A stretch of 64,000 nucleotides of DNA from contig NZ_WWCS01000015.1 of assembly GCF_009857535.1 (NCBI RefSeq), positions 62,001 through 126,000 on the forward strand, given 5' to 3'. This DNA comes from Duganella margarita. Its GTDB lineage: Bacteria; Pseudomonadota; Gammaproteobacteria; Burkholderiales; Burkholderiaceae_D. The translations under genes were made by a program, and so were the position numbers. The stretch's first letter is position 1. Each line of letters begins with the position of its first letter. Below, piece after piece: positions 33,487 through 41,025 of this stretch. A model generated the notes under the pieces. That model was not told where the DNA came from. It ran no database searches and saw only the letters and a program-made list of their open reading frames with translations.

Positions 33487-34047
33487 TCACGTTGACAGCA
33501 CGTCATTGTGCACCTGACTGGCCAGGAAGTACAAGGTTTCCAGGCCTTCCGGCCAATCGCCCAGACCGGACTCGGCGTTGATATGCCCCAGCGGCCCACC
33601 GTTGATAAAGCGGCTGTCCCAGCGCTGCGCCCACAAGGCGGCGCGCGGGGCGGCCATCCACGGATCGTTGGTGCTGCCGACCATGATGGACGGCACGGCC
33701 AGCGCCTGCTGCGGCAGCAAGGCCGCCACGTTGAATTTGTCGGGATCGGCCGGCGCCACCAGCAGCAGGCCAGCTACGCCGTCGGCGTGGCGCGCCACGC
33801 TATGCACGGTGGCCAGCGCGCCGAAACTGTGGGCCACGATCAAGACCGGCCGTGGATCGTTGTCACGCTGACGCAACTGATCGACCCGCGCCGACCAGCG
33901 CGGCAGGTCCGGCACTTCCCAGTCATCCTGCTGCACCCGCTCGAAGGCGGGGAACAGCCGTTGCCAGCGGCTTTGCCAGTGATCCGCTCCGCTGTCATGC
34001 AGACCGGGCGCGATCAGCACGCGAAACTGTTCAAAGACGCTGGTCAT
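33487..34047 (-). CDS. RBBP9/YdeN family alpha/beta hydrolase
   Basis: 186 residues. Small serine hydrolase: VLIAPGLHDSGADHWQSRWQ at the N-terminus, nucleophile elbow AHSFG with Ser74, Asp in GSTNDPW and His in GGPLGHIN. Matches the RBBP9/YdeN family, with no signal peptide. Substrate unknown. I chose ATG 34047 (GAGG upstream) over a longer ORF to 34149 that overlaps sbp. It lies between sbp and the peroxiredoxin. In several Pseudomonas genomes a YdeN-like gene sits in sulfur-regulated clusters, which supports the context. Confidence 0.85.
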   Translation of the reverse strand: MTSVFEQFRVLIAPGLHDSGADHWQSRWQRLFPAFERVQQDDWEVPDLPRWSARVDQLRQRDNDPRPVLIVAHSFGALATVHSVARHADGVAGLLLVAPADPDKFNVAALLPQQALAVPSIMVGSTNDPWMAAPRAALWAQRWDSRFINGGPLGHINAESGLGDWPEGLETLYFLASQVHNDVLST

Positions 34048-34063
34048 TAGCTTACCTCGCAGA

Positions 34064-35068
34064 TTACTTGTTGGGCTGGTAGATCTGGTCGAACAGGCCG
34101 CCGTCGGCGAAGTGGGTCTTCTGCGCCTTGGTCCAGTCGCCGGCCACATCAGCCAGGGTGAACAGCTTTACTTTCGGGAACTGGCCGGCGTATTTCTTGG
34201 CGGCTTTCTCGGTGGCGGGACGGTAGTAGTTCTTGGCGATGATGTCCTGCGCTTCGTCGGTGTACAGGAAGTTCAGGTAAGCCTCCGCCACCTTGCGGGT
34301 GCCGCGCTTGTCGACCACTTTATCGACCACGGCCACTGGCGGTTCCGCCAGGATCGAGACCGATGGCGCGATGATGTCGAACTTGGTCGGGCCCAGTTCC
34401 TTCACGGCCAGCAGCGCTTCGTTTTCCCAGGCGATCAGCACGTCGCCGATGCCGCGCTCGACGAAGGTGGTGGTGGCGCCGCGCGCGCCGGAATCGAGCA
34501 CCGGCACGTTTTTATACAGCTTGGTCAGGTAGTCCTTGGCGCTGGCTTCGCTACCGCCCGGCTGGCGCAGCGCGTAGCCGTAGGCGGCCAGGTGATTCCA
34601 GCGGGCGCCGCCGGAGGTTTTTGGATTCGGGGTAATCACCGATACGCCTGGCTTGACCAGGTCGGCCCAGTCCTTGATGCCCTTAGGATTGCCCTTGCGG
34701 ACCAGGAACACGATGGTCGAGGTGTACGGCGTGCTGTTGTGCGGCAGCTTTTTCTGCCAGTCCGGCGACAGCAGCTTGTGTTCGGCGATGGCGTCGATGT
34801 CGTAGGCCAGGGCCAGCGAGACCACGTCGGCTTCCAGGCCGTCGATCACAGCGCGGCCCTGCTTGCCGGAACCGCCGTGCGATTGCTTGATCTTGACGGT
34901 GTCGCCGGTCTTGGTTTTCCACTCTTTGGCAAATGCGGTGTTGACGTCCTGGTACAGCTCGCGCGTTGGGTCATACGACACATTCAACAGCGAGATGTCC
35001 GCTGCCATTGCTGGGGCGACGGCGGAAATGGCGAGAACAGCAGCGGCAATAATTTTTTTGGACAGCAT
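34064..35068 (-). CDS. sbp: Sulfate ABC transporter substrate-binding protein
   Basis: 334 residues with a signal peptide (about 1-22, APAMA). The mature part has NVSYDPTRELYQDVNTAFAKEW, SHGGSGKQGRAVIDGLEADVVSLALAYDIDAIAEH and YTSTIVFLVRKGNPKGIKDW. These are family hallmarks of Sbp/CysP sulfate binders, with the SGKQ sulfate-contacting loop. It delivers sulfate to CysT/CysW/CysA, encoded downstream after three inserted genes. Its upstream region holds an AGAACT-N11-AGTTCT palindrome. Confidence 0.95.
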   Translation of the reverse strand: MLSKKIIAAAVLAISAVAPAMAADISLLNVSYDPTRELYQDVNTAFAKEWKTKTGDTVKIKQSHGGSGKQGRAVIDGLEADVVSLALAYDIDAIAEHKLLSPDWQKKLPHNSTPYTSTIVFLVRKGNPKGIKDWADLVKPGVSVITPNPKTSGGARWNHLAAYGYALRQPGGSEASAKDYLTKLYKNVPVLDSGARGATTTFVERGIGDVLIAWENEALLAVKELGPTKFDIIAPSVSILAEPPVAVVDKVVDKRGTRKVAEAYLNFLYTDEAQDIIAKNYYRPATEKAAKKYAGQFPKVKLFTLADVAGDWTKAQKTHFADGGLFDQIYQPNK

Positions 35069-35109
35069 TTGATTCCCCTAGTAGTGAAGGTCTCCAGATT
35101 ACTGCCGCG

Positions 35110-35143
35110 CCTTATAAATGAGAACTAAGCTTTTATCAGTTCT
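35110..35143 (-). promoter_or_regulatory. Putative promoter and operator of sbp
   Basis: On the minus strand AGAACT and AGTTCT (35143-35138 and 35126-35121) form a perfect 6-bp inverted repeat with an 11-base spacer. Just downstream is TTTATAAG (about 35118-35111) as a -10-like element. The position upstream of a -10 suits an activator such as CysB, but the match to a CysB consensus was not tested. Confidence 0.4.
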
Positions 35144-35156
35144 ATATACCGAAAAA

Positions 35157-35540
35157 TCATATGAACCGGTTATACAGCACCACCGCCCAGGTGGCGATCG
35201 CCAGCAAACAGGTCAGCAACACGGCCGCGCTGCCAAAATCCTTGGCGTTCTTGGACAAGGGGTGGCGTTCCAGCGAGACCCGGTCCACCACCGCTTCGAT
35301 CGAGGAATTGATTAGCTCGACAATCAGGATCAGCATCAGCACGCCGATCAGCACCAGCTTTTCAAATGCCGACACGCGCAACAGCAGGGCAATGATGGTG
35401 CCGACCACGAACACGCTGACCTCCTGGCGGAAAGCGTGTTCATTCCGCCACGCCGAGCGGAAACCATCGAGCGAATAGAAAAACGCCTGGTGGATACGTT
35501 TGAGACCACTTTTACTCTTGAATTCGCTGATCGGTTGCAT
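35157..35540 (-). CDS. dgkA: Diacylglycerol kinase (prokaryotic DgkA type)
   Basis: 127 residues with three membrane helices. Phosphorylates diacylglycerol, recycling it from membrane-derived oligosaccharide or lipid modification reactions. The signature is RSAWRNEHAFRQE at about 31-43 and VELINSSIEAVVDR with the catalytic Glu near 76. Length and motifs fit DgkA (E. coli protein 122 residues). It is divergent from iclR, whose start is 95 bases away, so they share an intergenic promoter region. Confidence 0.95.
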   Translation of the reverse strand: MQPISEFKSKSGLKRIHQAFFYSLDGFRSAWRNEHAFRQEVSVFVVGTIIALLLRVSAFEKLVLIGVLMLILIVELINSSIEAVVDRVSLERHPLSKNAKDFGSAAVLLTCLLAIATWAVVLYNRFI

Positions 35541-35581
35541 GGGGAATAGTGTGCGTTGTGAATAGCATATTATGCACCTTT

Positions 35582-35596
35582 TACCACATTATGGTA
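35582..35596. promoter_or_regulatory. Palindrome in the dgkA-iclR intergenic region
   Basis: TACCA (35582-35586) and TGGTA (35592-35596) form a perfect inverted repeat with a CATTA centre, 40 bases before the iclR ATG. IclR regulators often repress their own gene through such palindromes, so this is a candidate autoregulatory operator. Confidence 0.35.
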
Positions 35597-35635
35597 TAAA
35601 TCAGGTATCCCTTACCGCATTGCACCAACCACATC

Positions 35636-36415
35636 ATGAAAATCGAATCCGTTCCCGAGCAGAAGACCACCATCCAGGTGATCGAACGCATGGTGGCGCT
35701 GCTCGATGCGCTGGCCAAGTATCCCGACCCCGTCAGCCTCAAGGAATTGTCCAAGGTCTCGGGGCTACACCCGTCCACCGCTCACCGCATCCTGAACGAC
35801 ATGGTGGTGACCCGCTTTGTCGACCGGGTCGAACCGGGCACCTACCGGCTCGGCATGCGCCTGCTGGAACTGGGCAATGTGGTCAAGAGCCGGCTATCGG
35901 TGCGCGAAGCGGCGCTGGATTTTATGCGTGCACTGCACAAAAAAACCCAGCAGACCATCAACCTGTCGGTGCGCCAGGGCGACGAGATCGTCTACATCGA
36001 TCGCGCCTTCTCGGAGCGCTCGGGCATGCAGGTGGTGCGCGCCATCGGCGGCCGCGGCCCGCTGCACCTGACCTCGACCGGCAAGCTGTTCCTGTCGGTG
36101 GACGAGCCGAAAGCCATCCGCGCCTACGCCACGCGCACCGGGCTGGCCGGGCACAACAAGAATTCGATTACCGATCTGGGTAAGCTGGAGCGCGAACTGG
36201 GTCTGGTGAAGTCACGCGGGTACTCTCGCGACAATGAAGAACTGGAGCTGGGGGTGCGTTGCATGGCCGCCGGTATCTATGACGACAGCGGCAAACTGAT
36301 TGCCGGGCTGTCGATCTCGGCGCCGGCCGACCGTCTGCAGGAAGACTGGCTGGAAGATCTGGTGCTGACTGCGCGCCAGATCTCCGTCACGCTGGGTTAC
36401 ATGCCGGTCGAATAA
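35636..36415 (+). CDS. IclR family transcriptional regulator
   Basis: 259 residues. The N-terminal winged helix (about 12-75: IQVIERMVALLDALAKYPDPVSLKELSKVSGLHPSTAHRILNDMV) and C-terminal IclR effector domain (about 85-255) are complete. Conserved effector-domain features include GDEIVYIDR, HLTSTGKLFLS and RGYSRDNEELELGVRCMAAGIYD. It is not next to an obvious catabolic operon, so the target is unclear. The 3' end runs 19 bases into the convergent pbpG gene. Confidence 0.92.
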   Translation: MKIESVPEQKTTIQVIERMVALLDALAKYPDPVSLKELSKVSGLHPSTAHRILNDMVVTRFVDRVEPGTYRLGMRLLELGNVVKSRLSVREAALDFMRALHKKTQQTINLSVRQGDEIVYIDRAFSERSGMQVVRAIGGRGPLHLTSTGKLFLSVDEPKAIRAYATRTGLAGHNKNSITDLGKLERELGLVKSRGYSRDNEELELGVRCMAAGIYDDSGKLIAGLSISAPADRLQEDWLEDLVLTARQISVTLGYMPVE

Positions 36416-37467
36416 GCACCGGTGCTGCTGCCGCCGCCGACCAGGTTGGCCGGACGCAGCGCTTCCAGCCATTTGCGCATGCGGCCGGCGTCCGCCGTCC
36501 GCGACTGCTTGCCCTTGGAATCGAGGAATACCATGATGACCGAGCGGCCTTCGATGACGGCCTGCATCATCAGGCACCGCCCTGCTTCATTGATGAAACC
36601 GGTTTTCTGCAGGCCGATCGCCCAGTCCGGGCTGGCCACCAGATGGTTGGTGGTGCCGAACTGCATCGGCCGGCCGTTGCTCAGTTCCACCGTGGCTTTC
36701 GGATCGGTGGAGAACTGGCGCAGCATCGGCTGCTGATAGGCCGCCATCGCCAGCTTGGCCAGATCGCGCGCGCTGGCCACATTCATTTTCGACAAGCCGT
36801 TGGAATCGACGTAATGGGTGTCGCTCATGCCCAGCTCACGCGCCTTGGCGTTCATCGCTTCGACAAACGCCGGACGGCCGCCCGGATAGTTGCGGCCCAG
36901 CGCCGAGGCGGCGCGGTTTTCCGAACTCATCAGCGCGATGTGCAGCATATTGGCGCGCGTCATCTGCGTGCCGACTTTCAGGCGCGAGCTGCTGAATTTT
37001 TCGCGGTCCACGTCCTCGTCGGTGACGGTCAGGATCTCGTCCATGTCCTGCTTGGCTTCCACCACGATCAGGCCGGTCATCATCTTGGTGATGGAGGCGA
37101 TCGGCAGGGCAACGTTGGAATTCTTTTCAAACAGCACTTCCGAGTTGGCCTGGTCCAGCACCAGCGCCACATTGGACTTCAGGTCCAGCGGATCGTGCGT
37201 CTGGCTCAGGCCGGCGAGATCGCCCATGGTCGGCACCGCCGGCGCGGCGGCCAGCACGCGCTGATACACCACCTTGCGCTTGCCCTTGACCTTGATCACG
37301 CGCTTGACCATGCGGTCGCTCGCATCGGCGGCGGCCACCCGCACCGGTTGGCGTTTCTTCAGCACCAGCTTTTTATTGGGCGCGCTGCCGGCATCGGCTG
37401 CCTGCACGGTAATGGCTGCGGAAGCAAACATCAGCGAAATAAGGGCGCTTAATGCGAGTTTGATCAT
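36397..37467 (-). CDS. pbpG: D-alanyl-D-alanine endopeptidase (PBP7/PbpG-like)
   Basis: 356 residues. A signal peptide (about 1-23, TVQAADA) and a basic linker (residues 30-75, many Lys/Arg) precede a penicillin-binding domain with the S-x-x-K motif at 125-128 (SITK), S-x-N at 182-184 (SEN) and KTG at 288-290. This is the LMW class C arrangement of PbpG, which cleaves D-Ala-mDAP cross-links in peptidoglycan. The C-terminal tail is low complexity (GGGSSTGAYSTGM). I chose ATG 37467 rather than upstream in-frame starts, because it begins the signal peptide. Confidence 0.92.
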   Translation of the reverse strand: MIKLALSALISLMFASAAITVQAADAGSAPNKKLVLKKRQPVRVAAADASDRMVKRVIKVKGKRKVVYQRVLAAAPAVPTMGDLAGLSQTHDPLDLKSNVALVLDQANSEVLFEKNSNVALPIASITKMMTGLIVVEAKQDMDEILTVTDEDVDREKFSSSRLKVGTQMTRANMLHIALMSSENRAASALGRNYPGGRPAFVEAMNAKARELGMSDTHYVDSNGLSKMNVASARDLAKLAMAAYQQPMLRQFSTDPKATVELSNGRPMQFGTTNHLVASPDWAIGLQKTGFINEAGRCLMMQAVIEGRSVIMVFLDSKGKQSRTADAGRMRKWLEALRPANLVGGGSSTGAYSTGM

Positions 37468-37596
37468 TCGTATCCCCAAAAAAGAAATCAGCCAAGACCG
37501 TTGCAGTGTAGCAAAACGCTGCGCCAGCGCAAGGAAATTTAACACTCATCGCACCAATGGTTGTGTTGGCGCAATAGCGGAAAAAACAAGCTAGTC

Positions 37597-38292
37597 CTAC
37601 TCGACAAATTTAACAAATTCTGTGAGCGGCATCCGCTCAGTAATCAAAGAGTTTTCGATCTTGCTCAAATCCGCCACACCTAGCGACATGCCGCAGACTA
37701 CCGTTTCGCTTTCCGGCAACTGCAATTGCTCATCAATGATGCGGTGATACTGGGTAAAAGCTGCTTGCGGGCAGGTGTCGAGGCCGCGCGCGCGGGCCGC
37801 GACCATGATGTTCTGCAGGAACATGCCGTAATCCAGCCACGACCCCTGCGCCATCACGCGGTCGATGGTGAAGATCAGGCCAACCGGGGCGCCGAAGAAA
37901 TCGTAATTCTTTGCATGTTGGGCGGCCATGCCGGCTTTGTTGTCGCGAGTCAGGCCCAGCAGCGAATACAAATCCCAGCCAACCTTGCGGCGGCGGTCTA
38001 TATAAGGCGACACCCATTCCTGCGGGTAATAGGCGTACTCTTCCTTGTGCTGACTGGCCTGCTCTGGATCACTATATGCGGCCAATATTGCCGAAGACAA
38101 CTGCTGTTTGCGTTCGCCTTGCAACACATAGACTTTCCACGGCTGCGTGTTGGTGCCCGACGGCGCGCGGCCGGCCACCTGCAAAATCTGCTCGATATCC
38201 TCGCGCGCGACCGGCGTCGGCAAAAAGGCGCGCAGGGAGCGGCGCGACATGATCGCGGCGTCGACCGCCTGCTGCTCGGGAGTTGAAATCAT
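37597..38292 (-). CDS. Nitroreductase family protein
   Basis: 231 residues, FMN-dependent oxidoreductase. The N-terminus MSRRSLRAFLPTPVAREDIEQILQVAGRAPSGTNTQPWKVYVL is the nitroreductase family's FMN-binding start. GSWLDYGMFLQNIMVAARARGLDTCPQ and MSLGVADL complete the core. Members reduce quinones, nitroaromatics or other electron acceptors using NAD(P)H. No substrate can be inferred. It lies 10 bases from the EamA gene on its upstream side, so those two are probably co-transcribed. Confidence 0.92.
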   Translation of the reverse strand: MISTPEQQAVDAAIMSRRSLRAFLPTPVAREDIEQILQVAGRAPSGTNTQPWKVYVLQGERKQQLSSAILAAYSDPEQASQHKEEYAYYPQEWVSPYIDRRRKVGWDLYSLLGLTRDNKAGMAAQHAKNYDFFGAPVGLIFTIDRVMAQGSWLDYGMFLQNIMVAARARGLDTCPQAAFTQYHRIIDEQLQLPESETVVCGMSLGVADLSKIENSLITERMPLTEFVKFVE

Positions 38293-38302
38293 GCTTCCTC
38301 GC

Positions 38303-39211
38303 TCACTTGGATTTCTTGACTACAAATATCACGCCCGTCACCGCCAGCGCCATGCCAGCCATGCCGAGGGCATTAAAAGCTTCGCCAAACATCAGCCATG
38401 CCATGATAGCGGTGGTCGGCGGCGTCAGATACATCAAACTGGTGACGTGGGTGGCGTCATTTCTGCGGATCAACGCAAACAGCAAGAAAATCGCGCCGAT
38501 CGACAAGCCCAGCACCGACCACAGTAAGGCTCCCACGAAGCGCGGTGTCCACTGAACCGCAGCAAAATCCGGGCCAAGCCCTTCGAAGTACATCGCCAGG
38601 GGCAATACCACCAGCGATGAGGCGGCAAACTGGATCACCGTGCCCACCCGCAGGTCGAACTGCGGGCAGTGATGTTTCTGGTACAGCGTGCCAGCGGTGA
38701 TACTCAATAGTGCAAGCACGCACAACAAAATGGCATTCGCCGAAAGTCCGACCAGCTGGATCTTGGCAGCGACCACCAGCCCTACCCCGCCGAGGCCAAA
38801 CAACAAGCCCAACCATTGGCGCGGCAGCACTTTTTCACCAATCAGCGGCGCCGCGAACGCCGTCAGGATCGGCTGCATGCCGACGATCAACGCCGACAAA
38901 CCGGCCGGCATACCCTGCTTGATGGCGCACCAGACACCGATCAGGTAGCCGGCCTGCACCAGCAGCCCGGCCAGCGCGATGTGTCCGATCTTGCCATGCG
39001 GCCAAGGTGCGCGCAGCACCAGCACGGCCGGCACCAGGAAGGCCAGCACGCCGAGAAAGCGCAACAGCAGGAACGTTAGCGGCGGCGCGTAAGGCAGGCC
39101 GAACTTGGCAACGATGAAGCCACTGCTCCATAACAGCACGAAAAACAGAGGCAACGGCGACCAAAAACTGGCCTGCCGGGCAGTTTGCGCGGCGTGGGGC
39201 GTATCGGGCAT
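38303..39211 (-). CDS. DMT superfamily (EamA) transporter
   Basis: 302 residues, ten predicted membrane helices as two EamA repeats. The first begins PLPLFFVLLWSSGFIVAKFGLPYAPPLTFLLLRF, with the FxxLWSSGF pattern of amino-acid exporters of the RhtA-like type. The second repeat has SLMYLTPPTTAIMAWLMFGEAFN. Substrate unknown. I chose ATG 39211; a longer ORF from 39325 crosses a perfect hairpin at 39237-39263 and has no ribosome binding site. The gene differs in sequence from the EamA transporter at 15081. Confidence 0.87.
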   Translation of the reverse strand: MPDTPHAAQTARQASFWSPLPLFFVLLWSSGFIVAKFGLPYAPPLTFLLLRFLGVLAFLVPAVLVLRAPWPHGKIGHIALAGLLVQAGYLIGVWCAIKQGMPAGLSALIVGMQPILTAFAAPLIGEKVLPRQWLGLLFGLGGVGLVVAAKIQLVGLSANAILLCVLALLSITAGTLYQKHHCPQFDLRVGTVIQFAASSLVVLPLAMYFEGLGPDFAAVQWTPRFVGALLWSVLGLSIGAIFLLFALIRRNDATHVTSLMYLTPPTTAIMAWLMFGEAFNALGMAGMALAVTGVIFVVKKSK

Positions 39212-39236
39212 CGGAATAACTTGTGAACTAAAAGGC

Positions 39237-39263
39237 AATCGGCGCCAGCAGGTGGCGCCGATT
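39237..39263 (-). promoter_or_regulatory. Terminator-like hairpin in the EamA leader
   Basis: AATCGGCGCCA (39237-39247) and TGGCGCCGATT (39253-39263) form a perfect 11-bp stem with a 5-base loop. On the minus strand it is followed by GCCTTTT and then the EamA ATG 25 bases later. It may be an attenuator or the terminator of an upstream leader. Confidence 0.45.
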
Positions 39264-39403
39264 CGGGTCGGACTGAGTCTAACACGGCAGCAATTTTTCC
39301 ACCGGAAAGCCGCTGTTTGCCTCATTCTTAAGGAATAGTTCTTTAGGAAAATATTTTCAATAGATGAACTTCAACTTCTTTGATGCAACGCACAAAAAAT
39401 CGC

Positions 39404-39431
39404 TTGACTTAATTTCTGGAGGTCGTAAAAT
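39404..39431 (+). promoter_or_regulatory. sigma70-type promoter of the phasin gene
   Basis: TTGACT (39404-39409), 16-base spacer, TAAAAT (39426-39431). Just downstream is TTGTTGCGTTGCACAA, a TGC-rich stretch at about 39437-39452. TGC-containing sites near the start point are bound by PhaR in Ralstonia, so PhaR control is plausible but inferred. Confidence 0.65.
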
Positions 39432-39552
39432 CGGGTTTGTTGCGTTGCACAATTTGTTGTTCGGTCTGAAACGTAGTTGGGCTGTTTCTCACCGACGGTA
39501 GAAACACACACAAGCAGTTATTTTAATGAACGACTATTTTCTGGAGAACCAA

Positions 39553-40110
39553 ATGTTTTCGATTCCTGAGCAATTTTCCAATGCGACCAAAGCCAATTTC
39601 GAAGCGCAATTCGCAATCTTCTCGACCCTGACCAATAAAGCATTTGAAGGCGTAGAGAAATTCGTCGATTTGAATCTGACCGCTGCCAAGGCTTCGCTGG
39701 AAGAAACGTCGGCCACCACCAAGCAATTGCTGGCTGCTAAAGATCCACAAGAATTCTTCTCGCTGGCTACTGCTCAAGCTCAGCCGAATGCAGAAAAAAC
39801 CCTGGCGTACGGCCGTCACCTGGCAACCATCGCCAGCACCACGGGCGCTGAATTCAGCAAAGCCGCTGAAAACCAAATCGCCGAAACCAATCGTAAAGTG
39901 ATTTCGCTGGTGGATGAAGTCAGCAAAAACGCGCCAGCCGGCAGCGAAAATGCCGTGGCACTGTTTAAATCGGCAATCGGCAATGCCACCGCTGGTTACG
40001 AGCAGTTCACCAAAACCGCCAAACAAGCTGTTGAATCGATGGAAAGCAATGTGAATGCCGCCGTGAGCCAATTCAACGCTGCTGCCGCGAAAGTAACGCC
40101 TAAGAAATAA
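39553..40110 (+). CDS. Phasin family protein
   Basis: 185 residues, alpha-helical and without a signal peptide. Coats polyhydroxyalkanoate granules. Family hallmarks: MFSIPEQFSNATKANFEAQF at the N-terminus, AFEGVEKFVDLNLTAAKASLEE and ATAGYEQFTKTAKQAVE toward the C-terminus. I chose ATG 39553 because GGAGA lies about 7 bases before it; a start at 39526 would have no such site. A strong promoter and terminator flank it, so it is a monocistronic gene. Its base composition is slightly AT-richer, as expected for a highly expressed gene here. Confidence 0.93.
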   Translation: MFSIPEQFSNATKANFEAQFAIFSTLTNKAFEGVEKFVDLNLTAAKASLEETSATTKQLLAAKDPQEFFSLATAQAQPNAEKTLAYGRHLATIASTTGAEFSKAAENQIAETNRKVISLVDEVSKNAPAGSENAVALFKSAIGNATAGYEQFTKTAKQAVESMESNVNAAVSQFNAAAAKVTPKK

Positions 40111-40153
40111 ATACAGATAAGACGGCACGGTAGGGTGCCATCTATCTCGTAAG

Positions 40154-40181
40154 AAGCCCCGGTTCATCCGGGGCTTTTTTT
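40154..40181 (+). terminator. Rho-independent terminator after the phasin gene
   Basis: AAGCCCCGG (40154-40162) and CCGGGGCTT (40168-40176), loop TTCAT, then T-run to 40181. Confidence 0.92.
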
Positions 40182-40240
40182 ATGTCCGCTCTACGCCAGA
40201 AAACGGCGTATACACGCCAATTTTTGGCATGAACTGGGCA

Positions 40241-40274
40241 ATAAAAAAGCCGCACAGCGTGTGCTGTACGGCTT
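40241..40274 (-). terminator. Rho-independent terminator of the liv operon
   Basis: On the minus strand AAGCCGTACAGC and GCTGTGCGGCTT (positions 40274-40263 and 40258-40247) pair with one G-T wobble, followed by TTTTAT. It lies 29 bases after the livF stop. Confidence 0.85.
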
Positions 40275-40302
40275 GTGCCGGAGTGGTGCTGCAGCTTCGC
40301 GT

Positions 40303-41025
40303 TTATTCGCCCAGGTAGGCGGCCTTGACGCGTGGATCGTCCAACATATCCTTGGCATTGCCGGTCATGGTGATATTGCCGGATTCCATGACATAACCAC
40401 GGTGCGCCGCTTGCAGGGCGAGTTTCGCATTCTGTTCCACCAGCAGCACGGTAATACCCTCTTTCGAGACATTGCGTATCACCTCGAAAATCTTTTCCAC
40501 CATAATCGGCGACAAGCCCATCGACGGCTCATCCAATAACAGCAACTGGGGATGCGACATTAATGCACGGGCCATTGCCAGCATTTGCTGTTCGCCACCC
40601 GATAACGTTCCCGCCAATTGCTGCGCACGTTCCTTCAGGCGTGGGAATATGTCAAACCACTTGGCAATATCCGCTTCAATCCCGGCCTTATCATTGCGAG
40701 TATAGGCACCCATCATCAGATTCTCTTGAATCGACATCCGGGTAAATACACCACGGCCTTCCGGAACCATTGCGAGTTTCTTCTCAACCAAATGAAAAGA
40801 TTTACTGCCTTTCAGCGATTCACCCTGATAAGTAATCGTACCTTCGACTTTACACGGCGGCAGCGTGCCGGTAATCGCTTTCAGCGTGGTGGTTTTACCG
40901 GCGCCATTGGCGCCGATCAAAGCAATTAACTCGCCTTTATTCACTTCCAGATCGATACCCTTGACGGCTTTAATGCCGCCGTACGCGACTTTCAGTCCCG
41001 ATACTTTAAGAACATTGTCGCTCAT
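40303..41025 (-). CDS. livF: Branched-chain amino acid ABC transporter ATPase LivF
   Basis: 240 residues. ABC ATPase of the HAAT family: Walker A GANGAGKTTTLKAI near residue 37, LSGGEQQMLAMARAL (signature) and LLLDEPSMGLSP (Walker B). It terminates the livH-livM-livG-livF run, and its start overlaps the livG stop by one base. This family imports Leu/Ile/Val, but relatives move amides, urea or aromatic acids. The substrate therefore depends on a binding protein not encoded here. Confidence 0.94.
   Translation of the reverse strand: MSDNVLKVSGLKVAYGGIKAVKGIDLEVNKGELIALIGANGAGKTTTLKAITGTLPPCKVEGTITYQGESLKGSKSFHLVEKKLAMVPEGRGVFTRMSIQENLMMGAYTRNDKAGIEADIAKWFDIFPRLKERAQQLAGTLSGGEQQMLAMARALMSHPQLLLLDEPSMGLSPIMVEKIFEVIRNVSKEGITVLLVEQNAKLALQAAHRGYVMESGNITMTGNAKDMLDDPRVKAAYLGE

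Larger units (their letters stand above)
39212..39552. other. Divergent intergenic region between EamA gene and phasin gene
   Basis: No gene in this 341-base gap. It holds the EamA leader hairpin (39237-39263), an AT-rich stretch about 39330-39400, and the phasin promoter with adjacent TTGC-rich sequence (39404-39460). I see no other conserved structure. Confidence 0.6.

Noticed and set aside
39264..39350. Known riboswitch aptamer (TPP, cobalamin or guanidine) upstream of the EamA gene
   Set aside because: No conserved aptamer core could be found by eye; only the terminator-like stem is supported.
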